A DNA stretch of 64,000 nt from Erwinia persicina (GCF_014838825.1 NZ_JACYMO010000009.1:1-64000); one strand, 5' to 3'. Counted from the stretch's first letter, positions 54,875-62,893 are shown. Numbers and translations: made by a program. The notes: generated by a model not told the origin, from the sequence alone.

Positions 54875-55584
54875 GACGGACTCCCGGGCTGCTGTTCATC
54901 ACGGATTTCATCCAGATAGTTGTAAATGGTATAGCGGGTAACGCCGAGGGCAGCTGCGGCTTTTTCAATACCGCCTTTCACAATAAACATGCCGCGTTCC
55001 TGCATTTTTCGTACGGCCGCCAGCTTGGCCTGTTTACGTGAATGGCGCAGGTCGCTGTTCAGCTCGCTGAGTGAGTCAGCGATAATATCGGCCATCAGCT
55101 GCGCCATATCGGCCCCCTCCTCAGCCGCAGCTGGCGGGCTGTCTGTGCTGTTCAGCAGGCTGTCGAGGCAGCGCCTGGCCGCCAGCAGCTCACTGTTATC
55201 GGTATTTATACAAAGTGCAGCAAACGCCCGCCCGCTACTGTCGCGGTACAGCGCCGTTGCGCTGCGTAGCGTCTGCCCCTGCCTGCCGCGGGTGGGGTAG
55301 TCCGGGATCACCGTAGGGGTAGTGTCATCCACCGGGGATGTCTCGTTAATTAACGCCCGCAGGCCCTGATCTTCAGCGGGGACAGCCAGTACCGGGCTGC
55401 CTTCTTTCCGGCCGGTAACGTGGCCGTTGGCAATGGCCAGCACGGATTGTTCCGGGTGCTCCAGGTCGTGCAGGACAATTTCTGTATTGCGGCCGACGAC
55501 GCTGCCCAGTGCCGTCACGGCAGCGTGCAGGGTTTGCAGGATCAGGGCGCGCTCATGGCGGATATCAGGAGAAGGGGCGGACAT
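54871..55584 (-). CDS. YheO/DauR-type PAS-HTH regulator
   Basis: The 237-residue regulator has an N-terminal YheO-like PAS domain (residues about 10-120; VVGRNTEIVLHDLEHPEQSVLAIANGHVTGRKEGSP) and a C-terminal HTH (about 185-228; RGMFIVKGGIEKAAAALGVTRYTIYNYLDEIR). DauR of Pseudomonas represses D-amino-acid catabolism. It lies directly upstream of the dehydratase-like gene, which it probably controls. The start at MSAPSPD avoids a 14-codon extension without a site. Confidence 0.85.
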   Translation of the reverse strand: MSAPSPDIRHERALILQTLHAAVTALGSVVGRNTEIVLHDLEHPEQSVLAIANGHVTGRKEGSPVLAVPAEDQGLRALINETSPVDDTTPTVIPDYPTRGRQGQTLRSATALYRDSSGRAFAALCINTDNSELLAARRCLDSLLNSTDSPPAAAEEGADMAQLMADIIADSLSELNSDLRHSRKQAKLAAVRKMQERGMFIVKGGIEKAAAALGVTRYTIYNYLDEIRDEQQPGSPS

Positions 55585-55716
55585 AATATCTCGGTGGTAA
55601 AGGGGACTGAGTGAGCAGAATATCAACGCATTGTATGGTTATCAACAAAGTGTTGATTTATTGGCGGCAAGCAGCGGCTTGCAAAATTGCCAGCCGCTGA
55701 TTATCTTAATGGCCAT

Positions 55717-55780
55717 AAGGTGATGGTGTTCCACCTTTCCCAACCGCCCGACTGTCCGGGCTGATGACGCCTGATAACCC
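55717..55780 (+). ncRNA. Fluoride riboswitch upstream of crcB
   Basis: The leader reads GGTGATGGTGTTCCACC, then CCCAACCGCC, and GGGCTGATGACGCCTG, the conserved order of the crcB-motif fluoride aptamer: GGnGATGGnGTTCnCC loop, pseudoknot strand and closing CTGATGACGCCT. It ends 80 bp before the crcB ATG. Fluoride binding would raise crcB expression. Confidence 0.9.
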
Positions 55781-55859
55781 TGACGCTTTGACGAGGTCGG
55801 TGTTTTCAGGCTGTGCTAAATCTGCCTGCTGGCACCTTCCTCTTTACCCTGAGGATCTT

Positions 55860-56237
55860 ATGCTGAAACCTTTACTGGCCGTCATGATCGGCGGCTGCGC
55901 GGGCTGTGTCATTCGCTGGCTGCTGGCCGTGCGGCTGAATGCCCTGTTTCCCAACCTGCCACCCGGCACGCTGCTGGTCAACCTGATAGGCGGATTTATC
56001 ATCGGGGCCACGGTGGCGTGGTTTGTGCGCCACCCGGGCATCGATCCCGCCTGGAAGCTGCTGATCACCACCGGCCTGTGTGGCGGTATGACGACGTTTT
56101 CCACCTTTTCACTGGAGGTGGTCACGCTGATGCAGTCCGGCAGCTATCTGTGGGCCATGGCGTCGGTGCTGATCCACGTTATCGGATCGTTGCTGATGAC
56201 GTTTGCCGGTTTCTGGCTGATCTCGGTGCTGTTTTAG
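55860..56237 (+). CDS. crcB: Fluoride channel CrcB (Fluc)
   Basis: The 125-residue protein has four membrane segments and functions as a dual-topology dimer that lets toxic fluoride leave the cell. Conserved elements are GTLLVNLIGGFIIG with the pore Asn and TTGLCGGMTTFSTFSLE with the Phe/Thr track. The start at MLKPLLAV matches E. coli CrcB; the longer frame upstream runs through the riboswitch. It is nearly adjacent (2 bp) to the next convergent gene. Confidence 0.95.
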   Translation: MLKPLLAVMIGGCAGCVIRWLLAVRLNALFPNLPPGTLLVNLIGGFIIGATVAWFVRHPGIDPAWKLLITTGLCGGMTTFSTFSLEVVTLMQSGSYLWAMASVLIHVIGSLLMTFAGFWLISVLF

Positions 56238-56239
56238 TC

Positions 56240-56989
56240 TCAGCTGGCCAGTGCGCTGGCGCTGGCCGGGTCAAACAGTGACAGGCTCTCTATCTGATCC
56301 AGCATAATCACTTTGCGGAAGGCCATGGCTGACTTCGGCTCCGAATCCAGCGTAATGTCGTGTTCGGCATACCAGCGGCTGTAATTGTGCTCAACGCATA
56401 AATTGAGTTTTTTACCGTCGCGGTAGCCACTCAGCATCGGGATCAGCACTACGTTGGCGGTGGCCATATTGTCATAGGAGGCCGCGTGGATCATGCCGAT
56501 ATAGATGCGCCGGGACTTCAGTGTGATCCACGCCAGTTCGCCTTCTTCCATACACTGAAACAGCAGCCCTTCAACGCCGTTGGCGCGGGAGAGCTTTTTA
56601 TACAGTTTTTTTCGGCCGTTGCTGTCCAAACGGGCACTGCCAGACCAGCTCGAGCGATAAAGGCAGAAGGACACGGCAAAAGCCAGCATGACCACGACCG
56701 GTGCCTGAATGCCTAAGAAGCTCCAGGTCATAAATTCGATCTGCCACTGATGATGCAACCCGTCGGCCAGCTGCGGGATGGCGTTGAATAAGGCGGATGC
56801 AGCCAGCAGTACCAGCCAGATCAGACCGGTTGCCAGCACGCCCTGCAGAACAAAGATGCAACCGTACAGCGCCACCAGGAAGTAGACATCCCAGCCAAAG
56901 GAGCGTTTGATTTTAAAACGGGTGGAAAGATCGCGACTGGTGTACCAGTAGCCGCACACCATCAGCACCATAAATATTGCTGTTCCCAT
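56240..56989 (-). CDS. Uncharacterised inner-membrane protein
   Basis: This 249-residue protein is not recognised. It has an N-terminal membrane segment (about 1-15), two more hydrophobic spans around residues 34-68 and one at about 88-112, then a soluble C-terminal half of about 130 residues (GRKKLYKKLSRANGVEGLLFQCMEEGE onward). It starts one base after the small upstream gene and is surely co-transcribed with it. The C-terminal half could be a cytoplasmic sensor or partner-binding domain; no motif assigns a function. Confidence 0.75.
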   Translation of the reverse strand: MGTAIFMVLMVCGYWYTSRDLSTRFKIKRSFGWDVYFLVALYGCIFVLQGVLATGLIWLVLLAASALFNAIPQLADGLHHQWQIEFMTWSFLGIQAPVVVMLAFAVSFCLYRSSWSGSARLDSNGRKKLYKKLSRANGVEGLLFQCMEEGELAWITLKSRRIYIGMIHAASYDNMATANVVLIPMLSGYRDGKKLNLCVEHNYSRWYAEHDITLDSEPKSAMAFRKVIMLDQIESLSLFDPASASALAS

Positions 56990-56990
56990 C

Positions 56991-57188
56991 TCAGGCCCCT
57001 TTTAACGTATTAACGTGCCGGGCAAAATCTTCATGCACTTCATAGCTGGAAAAGTTAACCATAGCGCAGCCATCTTCATCAATCAGGATGCGATCACCGT
57101 CCTCAATGGATTCGGCGATATCACGCTGGCTCATCACCTGGAGCAGGGATTCAGGGCTGGAAAACAGTGAACAAATAAAACGGAACAT
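56991..57188 (-). CDS. Small uncharacterised protein paired with membrane protein
   Basis: A 65-residue protein (MFRFICSLFSSPESLLQ opening, then acidic ESIEDGDRILIDEDGCAMVN) with AAAGGAGA before its ATG. There is no transmembrane segment. It lies one base upstream of the 249-residue membrane protein gene and probably works with it. I do not recognise the family. Confidence 0.7.
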   Translation of the reverse strand: MFRFICSLFSSPESLLQVMSQRDIAESIEDGDRILIDEDGCAMVNFSSYEVHEDFARHVNTLKGA

Positions 57189-57380
57189 AGTCTCTCCTTT
57201 GCGGGTTTCGGGGAAGCCTGGCAGCAGAGTAGCGATTGCGCTATCAGATGAGGGTGAAAGTCGTCACTCAGACATTATCGGAAAATGCGACGAATTGATC
57301 TTTCTTGTGGACTGTCCTGTTTACCCGCTTCGATCAGGGTGGTAATTTCATACGAATAATCTTATGAGGATAATAACAAC

Positions 57381-57674
57381 ATGAAGCAACTGGTCATCGA
57401 TATTTTAATGAAGCTCGCCAAAATGGATGTAGATACTAAAGAGCTGACAGCCCAGGTCGAGGCCCAATCCCTGCTCATTGCCGCGCTGCTGCTAACGGCG
57501 GGTAAAGACGGATCGGCCTCCATTTCCGAAAATATTCAGAACGCTGTTCTGGCTGCATCACAGAGCGGTGATGGTTTTTTACAGACAGATGTGGATCTGC
57601 TGTTAACGCACGTCAACCGTTTGCTGGCGGTGACGCGGTTTGTCGATGACGCAGCGGCGACAGAAAACAGCTAA
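57381..57674 (+). CDS. iraP: IraP-like anti-adaptor, RpoS stabiliser
   Basis: This 97-residue helical protein aligns with E. coli IraP (86 aa) at its N-terminus (MKQLVIDILMKLAKMD, KELTAQVEAQSLLIAALLL). IraP binds RssB and prevents sigma-S delivery to ClpXP during phosphate starvation. The C-terminal third is divergent. An AGGATAATAACA ribosome site precedes the ATG. In E. coli the gene lies elsewhere, near phoA. Confidence 0.8.
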   Translation: MKQLVIDILMKLAKMDVDTKELTAQVEAQSLLIAALLLTAGKDGSASISENIQNAVLAASQSGDGFLQTDVDLLLTHVNRLLAVTRFVDDAAATENS

Positions 57675-57841
57675 CGATAAACCTCCCCACACAGCAGCAC
57701 GACGTTGGGGCGGCGTGCAAGAATACGTTCGGCCATCTGTTCACAATCGTACCGGGTGGGGTAAATATGCTCTGACACCGGCAGTGCGTCACAGGCGTCA
57801 TATCCACAGGCACTGACGAGTAATACGAAGCCGATTAACAT
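57671..57841 (-). CDS. Small Cys-rich exported protein, possibly DUF1482-like
   Basis: This 56-residue gene is identified from a strong AAGGAG 8 bases before ATG 57841. The product begins MLIGFVLLVSACGYDACDALP and ends RRPNVVLLCGEVYR, with four cysteines (ACGYDAC, YDCEQM, LLCGE) and a short hydrophobic leader. The cysteine spacing recalls the small DUF1482/YebW group. Its stop overlaps the iraP stop tail to tail by three bases. Confidence 0.65.
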   Translation of the reverse strand: MLIGFVLLVSACGYDACDALPVSEHIYPTRYDCEQMAERILARRPNVVLLCGEVYR

Positions 57842-57985
57842 CACTCACTCCTTTGACAGATTAGGAACTGATTCAAGTATAGGCGACTGGACGAAGCGGG
57901 TGTGTTCCGCGTGTGCCCGGCTGTACGATTCTGATTTCACCCACCCATTGCCAGCGTCAGGCTGGCCATTTCAGGAGTGTCATTC

Positions 57986-58876
57986 ATGCAGTTCAAGGGG
58001 CTTTCTGCTTTCCCCATCACACCGACTGATGCAGCCGGTGTGGTGGATATACCGGCGCTGGAAAAGGTGTTGCTGCGGTTGAAACAGGCGGGTGTGGACT
58101 CAGTCGGCCTGCCCGGCAGCACCGGGTTGTATGCTTATCTGAGCCGTGACCAGAAGCGGCGGGCCATTGAAGCTGCTGTGGCCTGTCTGGGGCCGGATAT
58201 ACCGGTTATCGCCAGTGCCGGGGCACTGCGCACCGATGAAGCCTGCCTGTTGGCGCAGGATGCTGAAAGCGCGGGGGCGAAAGGTATTTTACTGGCCCCG
58301 GTTTCTTATACCCCTCTGGGCGAAGAAGAAGTGTTTCAACACTATGCCAGTGTGGCCGGTGCCACCGGACTGCCTGTCTGTGTCTACAATAACCCGGGAA
58401 CCACGCATTTTACCTTTAGCCATCGTCTGCTTCAGCGACTGGGCACGCTGAAGCAGATCCGTGCGGTGAAACAGCCGGGTCAGAGTGGTATCGGTGAACA
58501 GGATGTGACGGCGCTGCGCGACCTGTTTCCTGCGGAGTTTGCGGTCGGCTACAGCGGCGACTGGTTTGCAGCCGGGGCATTGCTGGGCGGAGGCGATGTG
58601 TGGTTTAGCGTGGTTGGCGGCCTGCTGCCGCAGCCAGCGCTGGCGTTAACCCGGGCCGCCCAGGCGGGAGAGGCAGAGCGGGTCGCCGAGCTGAACCAGC
58701 AGTTTGAACCGCTGTGGCAGCTTTTTCAGAGCCTGAGCAGTTTGCGTGTGATGTATGCGGCAGCGGATATTCTGGGGATCTGCCAGCCGGTTCTGCCCCG
58801 GCCGTTGCTCGGGCTCGACAGCGCAGAGCGCAGGCGGGTTGAGCAGGTACTGAAAGACATGCCCAACGTCGTGTGA
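57986..58876 (+). CDS. Dihydrodipicolinate synthase/NAL-family aldolase
   Basis: The 296-residue TIM-barrel protein is of the DapA/N-acetylneuraminate lyase superfamily, with GLPGSTGLYAYL at the substrate site, the active-site Tyr in VYNNPGTT and the Schiff-base Lys in IRAVKQPGQSG. DapA normally has GTTGE and a Tyr pair; the GSTGLYAYLS variant here suggests another 2-oxo-acid aldolase, with substrate unknown. ATG 57986 has AGGAGT at ideal spacing; the GTG at 57977 is too close. Transcription appears monocistronic. Confidence 0.85.
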   Translation: MQFKGLSAFPITPTDAAGVVDIPALEKVLLRLKQAGVDSVGLPGSTGLYAYLSRDQKRRAIEAAVACLGPDIPVIASAGALRTDEACLLAQDAESAGAKGILLAPVSYTPLGEEEVFQHYASVAGATGLPVCVYNNPGTTHFTFSHRLLQRLGTLKQIRAVKQPGQSGIGEQDVTALRDLFPAEFAVGYSGDWFAAGALLGGGDVWFSVVGGLLPQPALALTRAAQAGEAERVAELNQQFEPLWQLFQSLSSLRVMYAAADILGICQPVLPRPLLGLDSAERRRVEQVLKDMPNVV

Positions 58877-58885
58877 GCGATCAGA

Positions 58886-58913
58886 AATGGCCCGGCGCAT
58901 GCGCAGGGCCATT
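58886..58913. terminator. Hairpin between aldolase gene and yjbE
   Basis: The outer stem AATGGCCC/GGGCCATT with an inner GCGCATGCGC palindrome lies between convergent genes. There is no long T-run, so it is a probable 3'-end structure. Confidence 0.4.
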
Positions 58914-58936
58914 ACGTGCTGTGTGTTGAAAAATAA

Positions 58937-59179
58937 CTAACGTGAAACTGTCGATGTTGTGGTGGTCGTGGTGCCGGTATTGGAGCCATCGCCGCCGCCT
59001 GATGTGGCCAGCGCTACGCCCAGCAAAGCAGCAACCACACCGACGCCAACGGCATCTGACGTGCCGTCTGACATGGTCGATGCACTACTTCCTGCTGCCT
59101 CACCTGCACCGGTAACGGCCCAGGTATTGGCACTTCCTGCCAGCAATAGCAGCAGAAAAACTGATTTAGCGTATTTCAT
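58937..59179 (-). CDS. yjbE: YjbE-like secreted exopolysaccharide-associated protein
   Basis: The 80-residue precursor has a signal peptide (MKYAKSVFLLLLLAGSANTWA) and a mature part made of Gly, Ala, Ser and Thr ending GGGDGSNTGTTTTTTSTVSR, the characteristic YjbE tail. In E. coli, yjbEFGH is an exopolysaccharide-related operon activated by Rcs. Here the gene stands alone, without yjbF, yjbG or yjbH. AGGATAATAAA precedes the ATG. Confidence 0.82.
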   Translation of the reverse strand: MKYAKSVFLLLLLAGSANTWAVTGAGEAAGSSASTMSDGTSDAVGVGVVAALLGVALATSGGGDGSNTGTTTTTTSTVSR

Positions 59180-59609
59180 TTTATTATCCTCGGGCATGAA
59201 GACAGCAGGTGCTGCCGGAGAAGAATAATCAGATTTGACAGGGGTTGATATGGGCATCTCACGACGGTGTCAGACCGACTCCAGCGACCGTGGCGGGAAA
59301 AAAGATCCAGCCAATACTGACCTTTTATTGCTGTCATCAAACGGTCATCTTTACTGCCGAGCAACGGACAGCGCGTAATAAGAACTTTCTCCTGTCAGGG
59401 ACGGATAAGGCTGGTTGTGAAATGTGGCCGCCTGAAGCTGGAATCACCGTCTCATTTTCAGAATATCCTCTCCGCCCGCCGAACCGCGCGATCTCTTCCT
59501 GCGGCCATTTGCGATTAATCCTGGTTTTAGCCAAACAGAGCAGGTTTTTAAGAACTTGTTGAGTCACTTATGGCCTACTGAAGACTGCCGTGTTGAACTG
59601 AGGGGAAGT
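59180..59609. other. 430-bp intergenic region, yjbE and methyltransferase promoters
   Basis: I see no convincing gene here. The open frames on either strand lack ribosome sites and have improbable composition. A weak RcsAB-box-like TCAGAATATCCTCT lies at 59458-59471, but it is 280 bp from yjbE and about 140 bp from the methyltransferase. The region must hold both divergent promoters. Confidence 0.5.
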
Positions 59610-60194
59610 ATGTTGCTATCCGCACTGTCATATATCAAAGATAAGACCGGCTATTTGCAGGAGTTTATTTCTGACCCGCGCAAGACCGGTACCATTGCGC
59701 CTTCATCAAAAGCCTTATGCAAAACCATGTCGGATGCTGTGGACTGGCAGGAAAGTCTGCGTATTGCTGAACTGGGCGCCGGTGATGGCGTGTTGACCCG
59801 CCATCTGCTTACCCGGATGCGGCCGGAGGCGACGCTGTTAACCTTCGAGACCAATCCGCGCTTTCATCCGCGACTGATGGCACTGCAGGATCCCCGCTTG
59901 CAGGTGATTGGGGAGTCGGCAGAAACGCTGAAGGGAGAATTCGATGCCATTTTTTCCGGCCTGCCGCTGCTGTCGCTGCCCCATGACGTACGCCACCGTA
60001 TATTGCAGCAGGCGGCCTCACAGCTTAGTGCCGACGGCGTGTTTGTTCAGTTCCAGTACACTTCTCTCTGTGAGCCGCTGCTCTCCGGTTATTTTGCCTG
60101 GAACCGGACGCGTGTGCTGGCGAACCTGCCGCCGGCCTGGGTCTATCGTGGTCACTCCCTGTCGCAAATCCCCTGGGCCAGTCGCGGAAAATGA
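59610..60194 (+). CDS. SAM-dependent methyltransferase, phospholipid N-methyltransferase-like
   Basis: The 194-residue protein opens KDKTGYLQEFISDPRKTGTIAPSSKALCKTM, typical of PmtA-like small methyltransferases, and has motif I IAELGAGDGVLTRHLL, LLTFETNPRF (motif II acid) and the FSGLPLLSLP region. Similar proteins modify phosphatidylethanolamine or an unknown lipid; the substrate here is unproven. ATG 59610 follows GAGGGGAAG. A YmgB-like gene follows 72 bp on. Confidence 0.8.
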   Translation: MLLSALSYIKDKTGYLQEFISDPRKTGTIAPSSKALCKTMSDAVDWQESLRIAELGAGDGVLTRHLLTRMRPEATLLTFETNPRFHPRLMALQDPRLQVIGESAETLKGEFDAIFSGLPLLSLPHDVRHRILQQAASQLSADGVFVQFQYTSLCEPLLSGYFAWNRTRVLANLPPAWVYRGHSLSQIPWASRGK

Positions 60195-60266
60195 GATAGA
60201 TCCGACTCTGGCGGTCGATTACCGTAGCTTTGCTATGCTTAATCTTTAACCCAAGAGGAGGAAGTA

Positions 60267-60497
60267 ATGAGCACTGATGATGTAGTGATGGTTTCAAGTG
60301 AAGAAGAGGTGTGCAATATCATTGGGAAAGCGGTTGTCGATCTGAGTATTACAGGGCAGCCGGTTAACAAATCCACGCTGGGCTTAAAGCTGCTGGCGAT
60401 GGCGGATCAGGATCAGGATGACGAACGCATTTTACTCTACTGGATTGCCCGTCGGGCAATTAATCAGCCGCAAAAATTTGCGGAGGCACGGTTCTGA
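60267..60497 (+). CDS. YmgB/AriR-family biofilm and acid-resistance regulator-like protein
   Basis: This 76-residue protein matches the YmgB/AriR/YcgZ pattern: EEVCNIIGKAVVDLSITGQPVNKSTLGLKLL aligns with the family's helix-turn-helix dimer core. In E. coli these small proteins affect biofilm, acid resistance and Rcs phosphorelay output. AAGAGGAGG before the ATG is a strong ribosome site. Confidence 0.75.
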   Translation: MSTDDVVMVSSEEEVCNIIGKAVVDLSITGQPVNKSTLGLKLLAMADQDQDDERILLYWIARRAINQPQKFAEARF

Positions 60498-60571
60498 TAA
60501 CCTGCCAGTAACCGGTACGTCTGCGACCGGCTATCAGCGGCCGTTCAGGAAGGATCTGAACGGCCATGATA

Positions 60572-61585
60572 TCAGGTCAGACGCCTGAGTCCGGGGATGC
60601 GATCCAGTACGGCAATCAGCAGCGCTGACAGGGCATAGCAGACCAACGCTACCAGCGGGATGCTAAATGCGGAGTTGTAGTTCTCAAAGTTCATTGGCCA
60701 GACACGCAGTACGGTTTCCAGTACCAGCATATGAATAAAGAATACCCCCACACTCAGCCTGGCCAGATGGCGAATGACCCGATTTGTCCGTCGTGAAAAG
60801 CGCAATGGCGCATTCAGCAGCATAAAGAAGCAGGCCAGCGCCAGCACCACTATCGTCGGAGCGGAATAAAACAGGAAAATATCGTTAGGTTCACCAATGC
60901 TTTTCGACAGGGAATAGCCCATCGCAGCGGTTAATACCGCACTTAAAATAAAGATAATACTGGCGATAGTGACCTTCGGGGCCAGTTTATAGCGGCGAAC
61001 CACCCCGCCAATAATATAGAATCCGGAAAGGTAGATCACCATATCAATATTGCTGATGGTGGGCGCAGGATGATTTTCCAGCACGCTCTCTTTAAAATGG
61101 TCAAACAGCATGTACACCGATGCCAGTGCAAACCACAGGGTAAGAATGTAGTTAATACGCTGCCTGCTACCGTGCTGGATAAAGGTGTTCAACAGCGGGG
61201 TGACCAGGAACAGCAGGATCAGGGTATAGATAAACCACAGGTGATCGTAGGCCGGGGTGCTGAGCAGGTCGAGCAGGCTGAACGAAGTCGCACTGCCATT
61301 CATTTTTCTGTCATAAATGAAATAGATTACTGTCCATAAAACAAGGGGGATCAGTAAATTGAGGACGCGCGTTTTCAGCGTGCTTAATAAAGATTCTGTT
61401 TTATTTAGCGATATATAACCGGCAATCAATAAATACAGGGGGAACGAAATTCGCCCCAGCACGTCATACATTACCGCAACCGACCAGGCCACATGAAAAG
61501 AGCTGAAGGGTATCGCTGCCGTATGAAGCAGAATAACCAGATAGGTGGCGATGAGCGTTAAAATTTTAATATTGAGCGTTTTCAA
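60572..61585 (-). CDS. Acyltransferase 3 family membrane protein (OafA-like)
   Basis: The 337-residue protein has about ten membrane segments of the Acyl_transf_3 type, with VILLHTAAIPFSS (the conserved His near the N-terminus) and an FFIHMLVLETVLR segment near the C-terminus. These enzymes acetylate O-antigen, exopolysaccharide or glucans from cytosolic acetyl-CoA. No polysaccharide cluster is adjacent, so the acceptor is unknown. Its 3' end faces the ymgB-like gene. Confidence 0.85.
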   Translation of the reverse strand: MKTLNIKILTLIATYLVILLHTAAIPFSSFHVAWSVAVMYDVLGRISFPLYLLIAGYISLNKTESLLSTLKTRVLNLLIPLVLWTVIYFIYDRKMNGSATSFSLLDLLSTPAYDHLWFIYTLILLFLVTPLLNTFIQHGSRQRINYILTLWFALASVYMLFDHFKESVLENHPAPTISNIDMVIYLSGFYIIGGVVRRYKLAPKVTIASIIFILSAVLTAAMGYSLSKSIGEPNDIFLFYSAPTIVVLALACFFMLLNAPLRFSRRTNRVIRHLARLSVGVFFIHMLVLETVLRVWPMNFENYNSAFSIPLVALVCYALSALLIAVLDRIPGLRRLT

Positions 61586-61702
61586 ACAACGGATTCCTTT
61601 GCCAGAGGGCTACACTGCATGGCATCTGCAGGTGTTCACTTGCTCTAAAGGTAACATATCCACGTTAAAGTCCGATGCTTTACTGCAAAAATCTCCGCCG
61701 GG

Positions 61703-61948
61703 TCAGCTACGCTGCTGATTGACCGTGATTTCCGGCGCGCAGGCTTCGTCGGGCCGGATGAGGCGAAACTCGGCTTTCCCCTTGTGAACATAGATACAGG
61801 CGCGGCCTGCATCGCCGCCGTCCTGCTCTTGTGATAAGGAGATCACGATTTTCTCTGCCGTGGAAAAGGGCGTAAAAAGGCTGGATACCGCGATCAGCAT
61901 CAGCGGAATGAGGGCAGTGAATGGTGTTTTATCGCGGAAAGGTTGCAT
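61703..61948 (-). CDS. Small uncharacterised exported protein
   Basis: The 81-residue product has a hydrophobic stretch (TALIPLMLIAVSSLFTPFSTA) that could be a signal or anchor, then KIVISLSQEQDGGDAGRACIYVHKGKAEFRLIRPDEACAPEI with two cysteines. I do not recognise it. It stands alone between the acyltransferase and the KTSC gene. Confidence 0.6.
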   Translation of the reverse strand: MQPFRDKTPFTALIPLMLIAVSSLFTPFSTAEKIVISLSQEQDGGDAGRACIYVHKGKAEFRLIRPDEACAPEITVNQQRS

Positions 61949-62150
61949 TGCGTATGCCCTCCATTAGCCTTTGAATGTCATAGCCAATAAGTGCAGGCCA
62001 CCCTGACTTTTCGCATTACGACCGTTGCCTGCAATAAGGCTGAAGCAATATCGGCGTTTAGGGGGGCGTATCTCTATGGGAATACTCTTAATTCATCTGG
62101 ATCTGAAGTAAAGGCGGAAACTAACGGGTCTCCGCCAGCGTTCCCAGGGA

Positions 62151-62354
62151 TTAATGCTGCGAAAACTGATGCTTGATATGCTGATAGAAGAATGAGCCTT
62201 TAGACGGTGCGGCCATAAAAAAATGCCAGGTGGTCAGTGGTACATCGCGGTAGGTCCAGGTGCCCTGGTCCAGTAACTGCACTTCCAGGATTCGTTTTTC
62301 GGCATCGTAACCGACAGAGTGAATCGCAGATGAGGCTACCATTTGGCGTTTCAT
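62151..62354 (-). CDS. KTSC-domain protein
   Basis: The 67-residue protein matches the KTSC domain: SSAIHSVGYDAEKRILEVQLLDQGTWTYRDVPLTTWHFFMAAPSKGSFFYQHIK. Its hallmark SAI...V.YD...L.V.F..G..Y.Y..VP and SKGSFFxxxI are clear. The domain is found in RNA-linked proteins such as LysRS fusions and as small stand-alone proteins of unknown role. GGGAGGGGAT lies before the ATG. Confidence 0.85.
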   Translation of the reverse strand: MKRQMVASSAIHSVGYDAEKRILEVQLLDQGTWTYRDVPLTTWHFFMAAPSKGSFFYQHIKHQFSQH

Positions 62355-62698
62355 ATCCCCTCCCTTACTGAATTGCGGTGATTAAAATTTAATCTATTTG
62401 CGCAGTTTTACCTTGTCTGAAATCAAAGATAGGGAGTATTAAGCACAGAAAGATCATGGCAGGGGATGAAAGGGGAAGCGGAAGGAAAAAATAAGCCTCG
62501 GGAAGTGGGAAACCCACGAACACTTCCCGAGGCCATGCAAATGCATAATTCGTTACGGGCCCACTGTACCCGTATCTGTAAACTTGTACAACATTATTTT
62601 TTTGTACAGGTTTGTGCTGGGAAGAACAGGCAAAAAGAGTGACGCAGGGCGGTCTTACTTGCTAAAGTGCGGGCTACACTGACTTAGCGGAATGAGAT
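62355..62698. other. 344-bp intergenic region with small-RNA signals
   Basis: No protein gene is seen. The region carries a minus-strand promoter-hairpin-U-run unit (see the separate ncRNA entry), and its right end must contain the promoter of the 64-residue gene (TACACT at about 62675). Confidence 0.6.
62485..62556 (-). ncRNA. Candidate small RNA
   Basis: On the minus strand, -35 TTGTAC (62586-62591) and -10 TACAGT (62563-62568) are 17 bp apart. About 55 bases further on, a perfect 13-bp stem GCCTCGGGAAGTG/CACTTCCCGAGGC (62495-62533) is followed by TTATTTTTT, a classic intrinsic terminator. No open frame intervenes, predicting a free RNA of about 70 nt. I do not recognise it as a known enterobacterial sRNA. 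Confidence 0.5.
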
Positions 62699-62893
62699 AT
62701 GTCGAACGAAATTGCACACCCGTCCAACAGCCCGAAGCAGGCAGCCTTACAGCTGGTGATTGAACTGGTCCGCGCGGGGAAATTAAGCCCACTGCAGGGC
62801 GATGCGGCCAATATGATCTCGATCTATGAGCAGTTTAAAACGCACTTCGAAGCGGAAAAACATAAACACGCGTCGGACTCTGCTATTTCCTGA
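62699..62893 (+). CDS. Small uncharacterised protein
   Basis: This 64-residue soluble protein (SPKQAALQLVIELVRAGKLSPLQGDAANMISIYEQFKTHFEAEK) looks mostly helical. There is no good ribosome site, though GGAATGAGAT precedes the ATG. The family is not recognised. It is convergent with the binding-protein gene. Confidence 0.6.
   Translation: MSNEIAHPSNSPKQAALQLVIELVRAGKLSPLQGDAANMISIYEQFKTHFEAEKHKHASDSAIS

Noticed and set aside
59245-59562. 105-codon plus-strand frame in the yjbE-methyltransferase gap
   Set aside because: No ribosome site, no recognisable domain and improbable composition; an opposite-strand frame is equally open.
61991-62176. 61-codon plus-strand frame
   Set aside because: No ribosome site, overlaps the end of the KTSC gene, and no domain.
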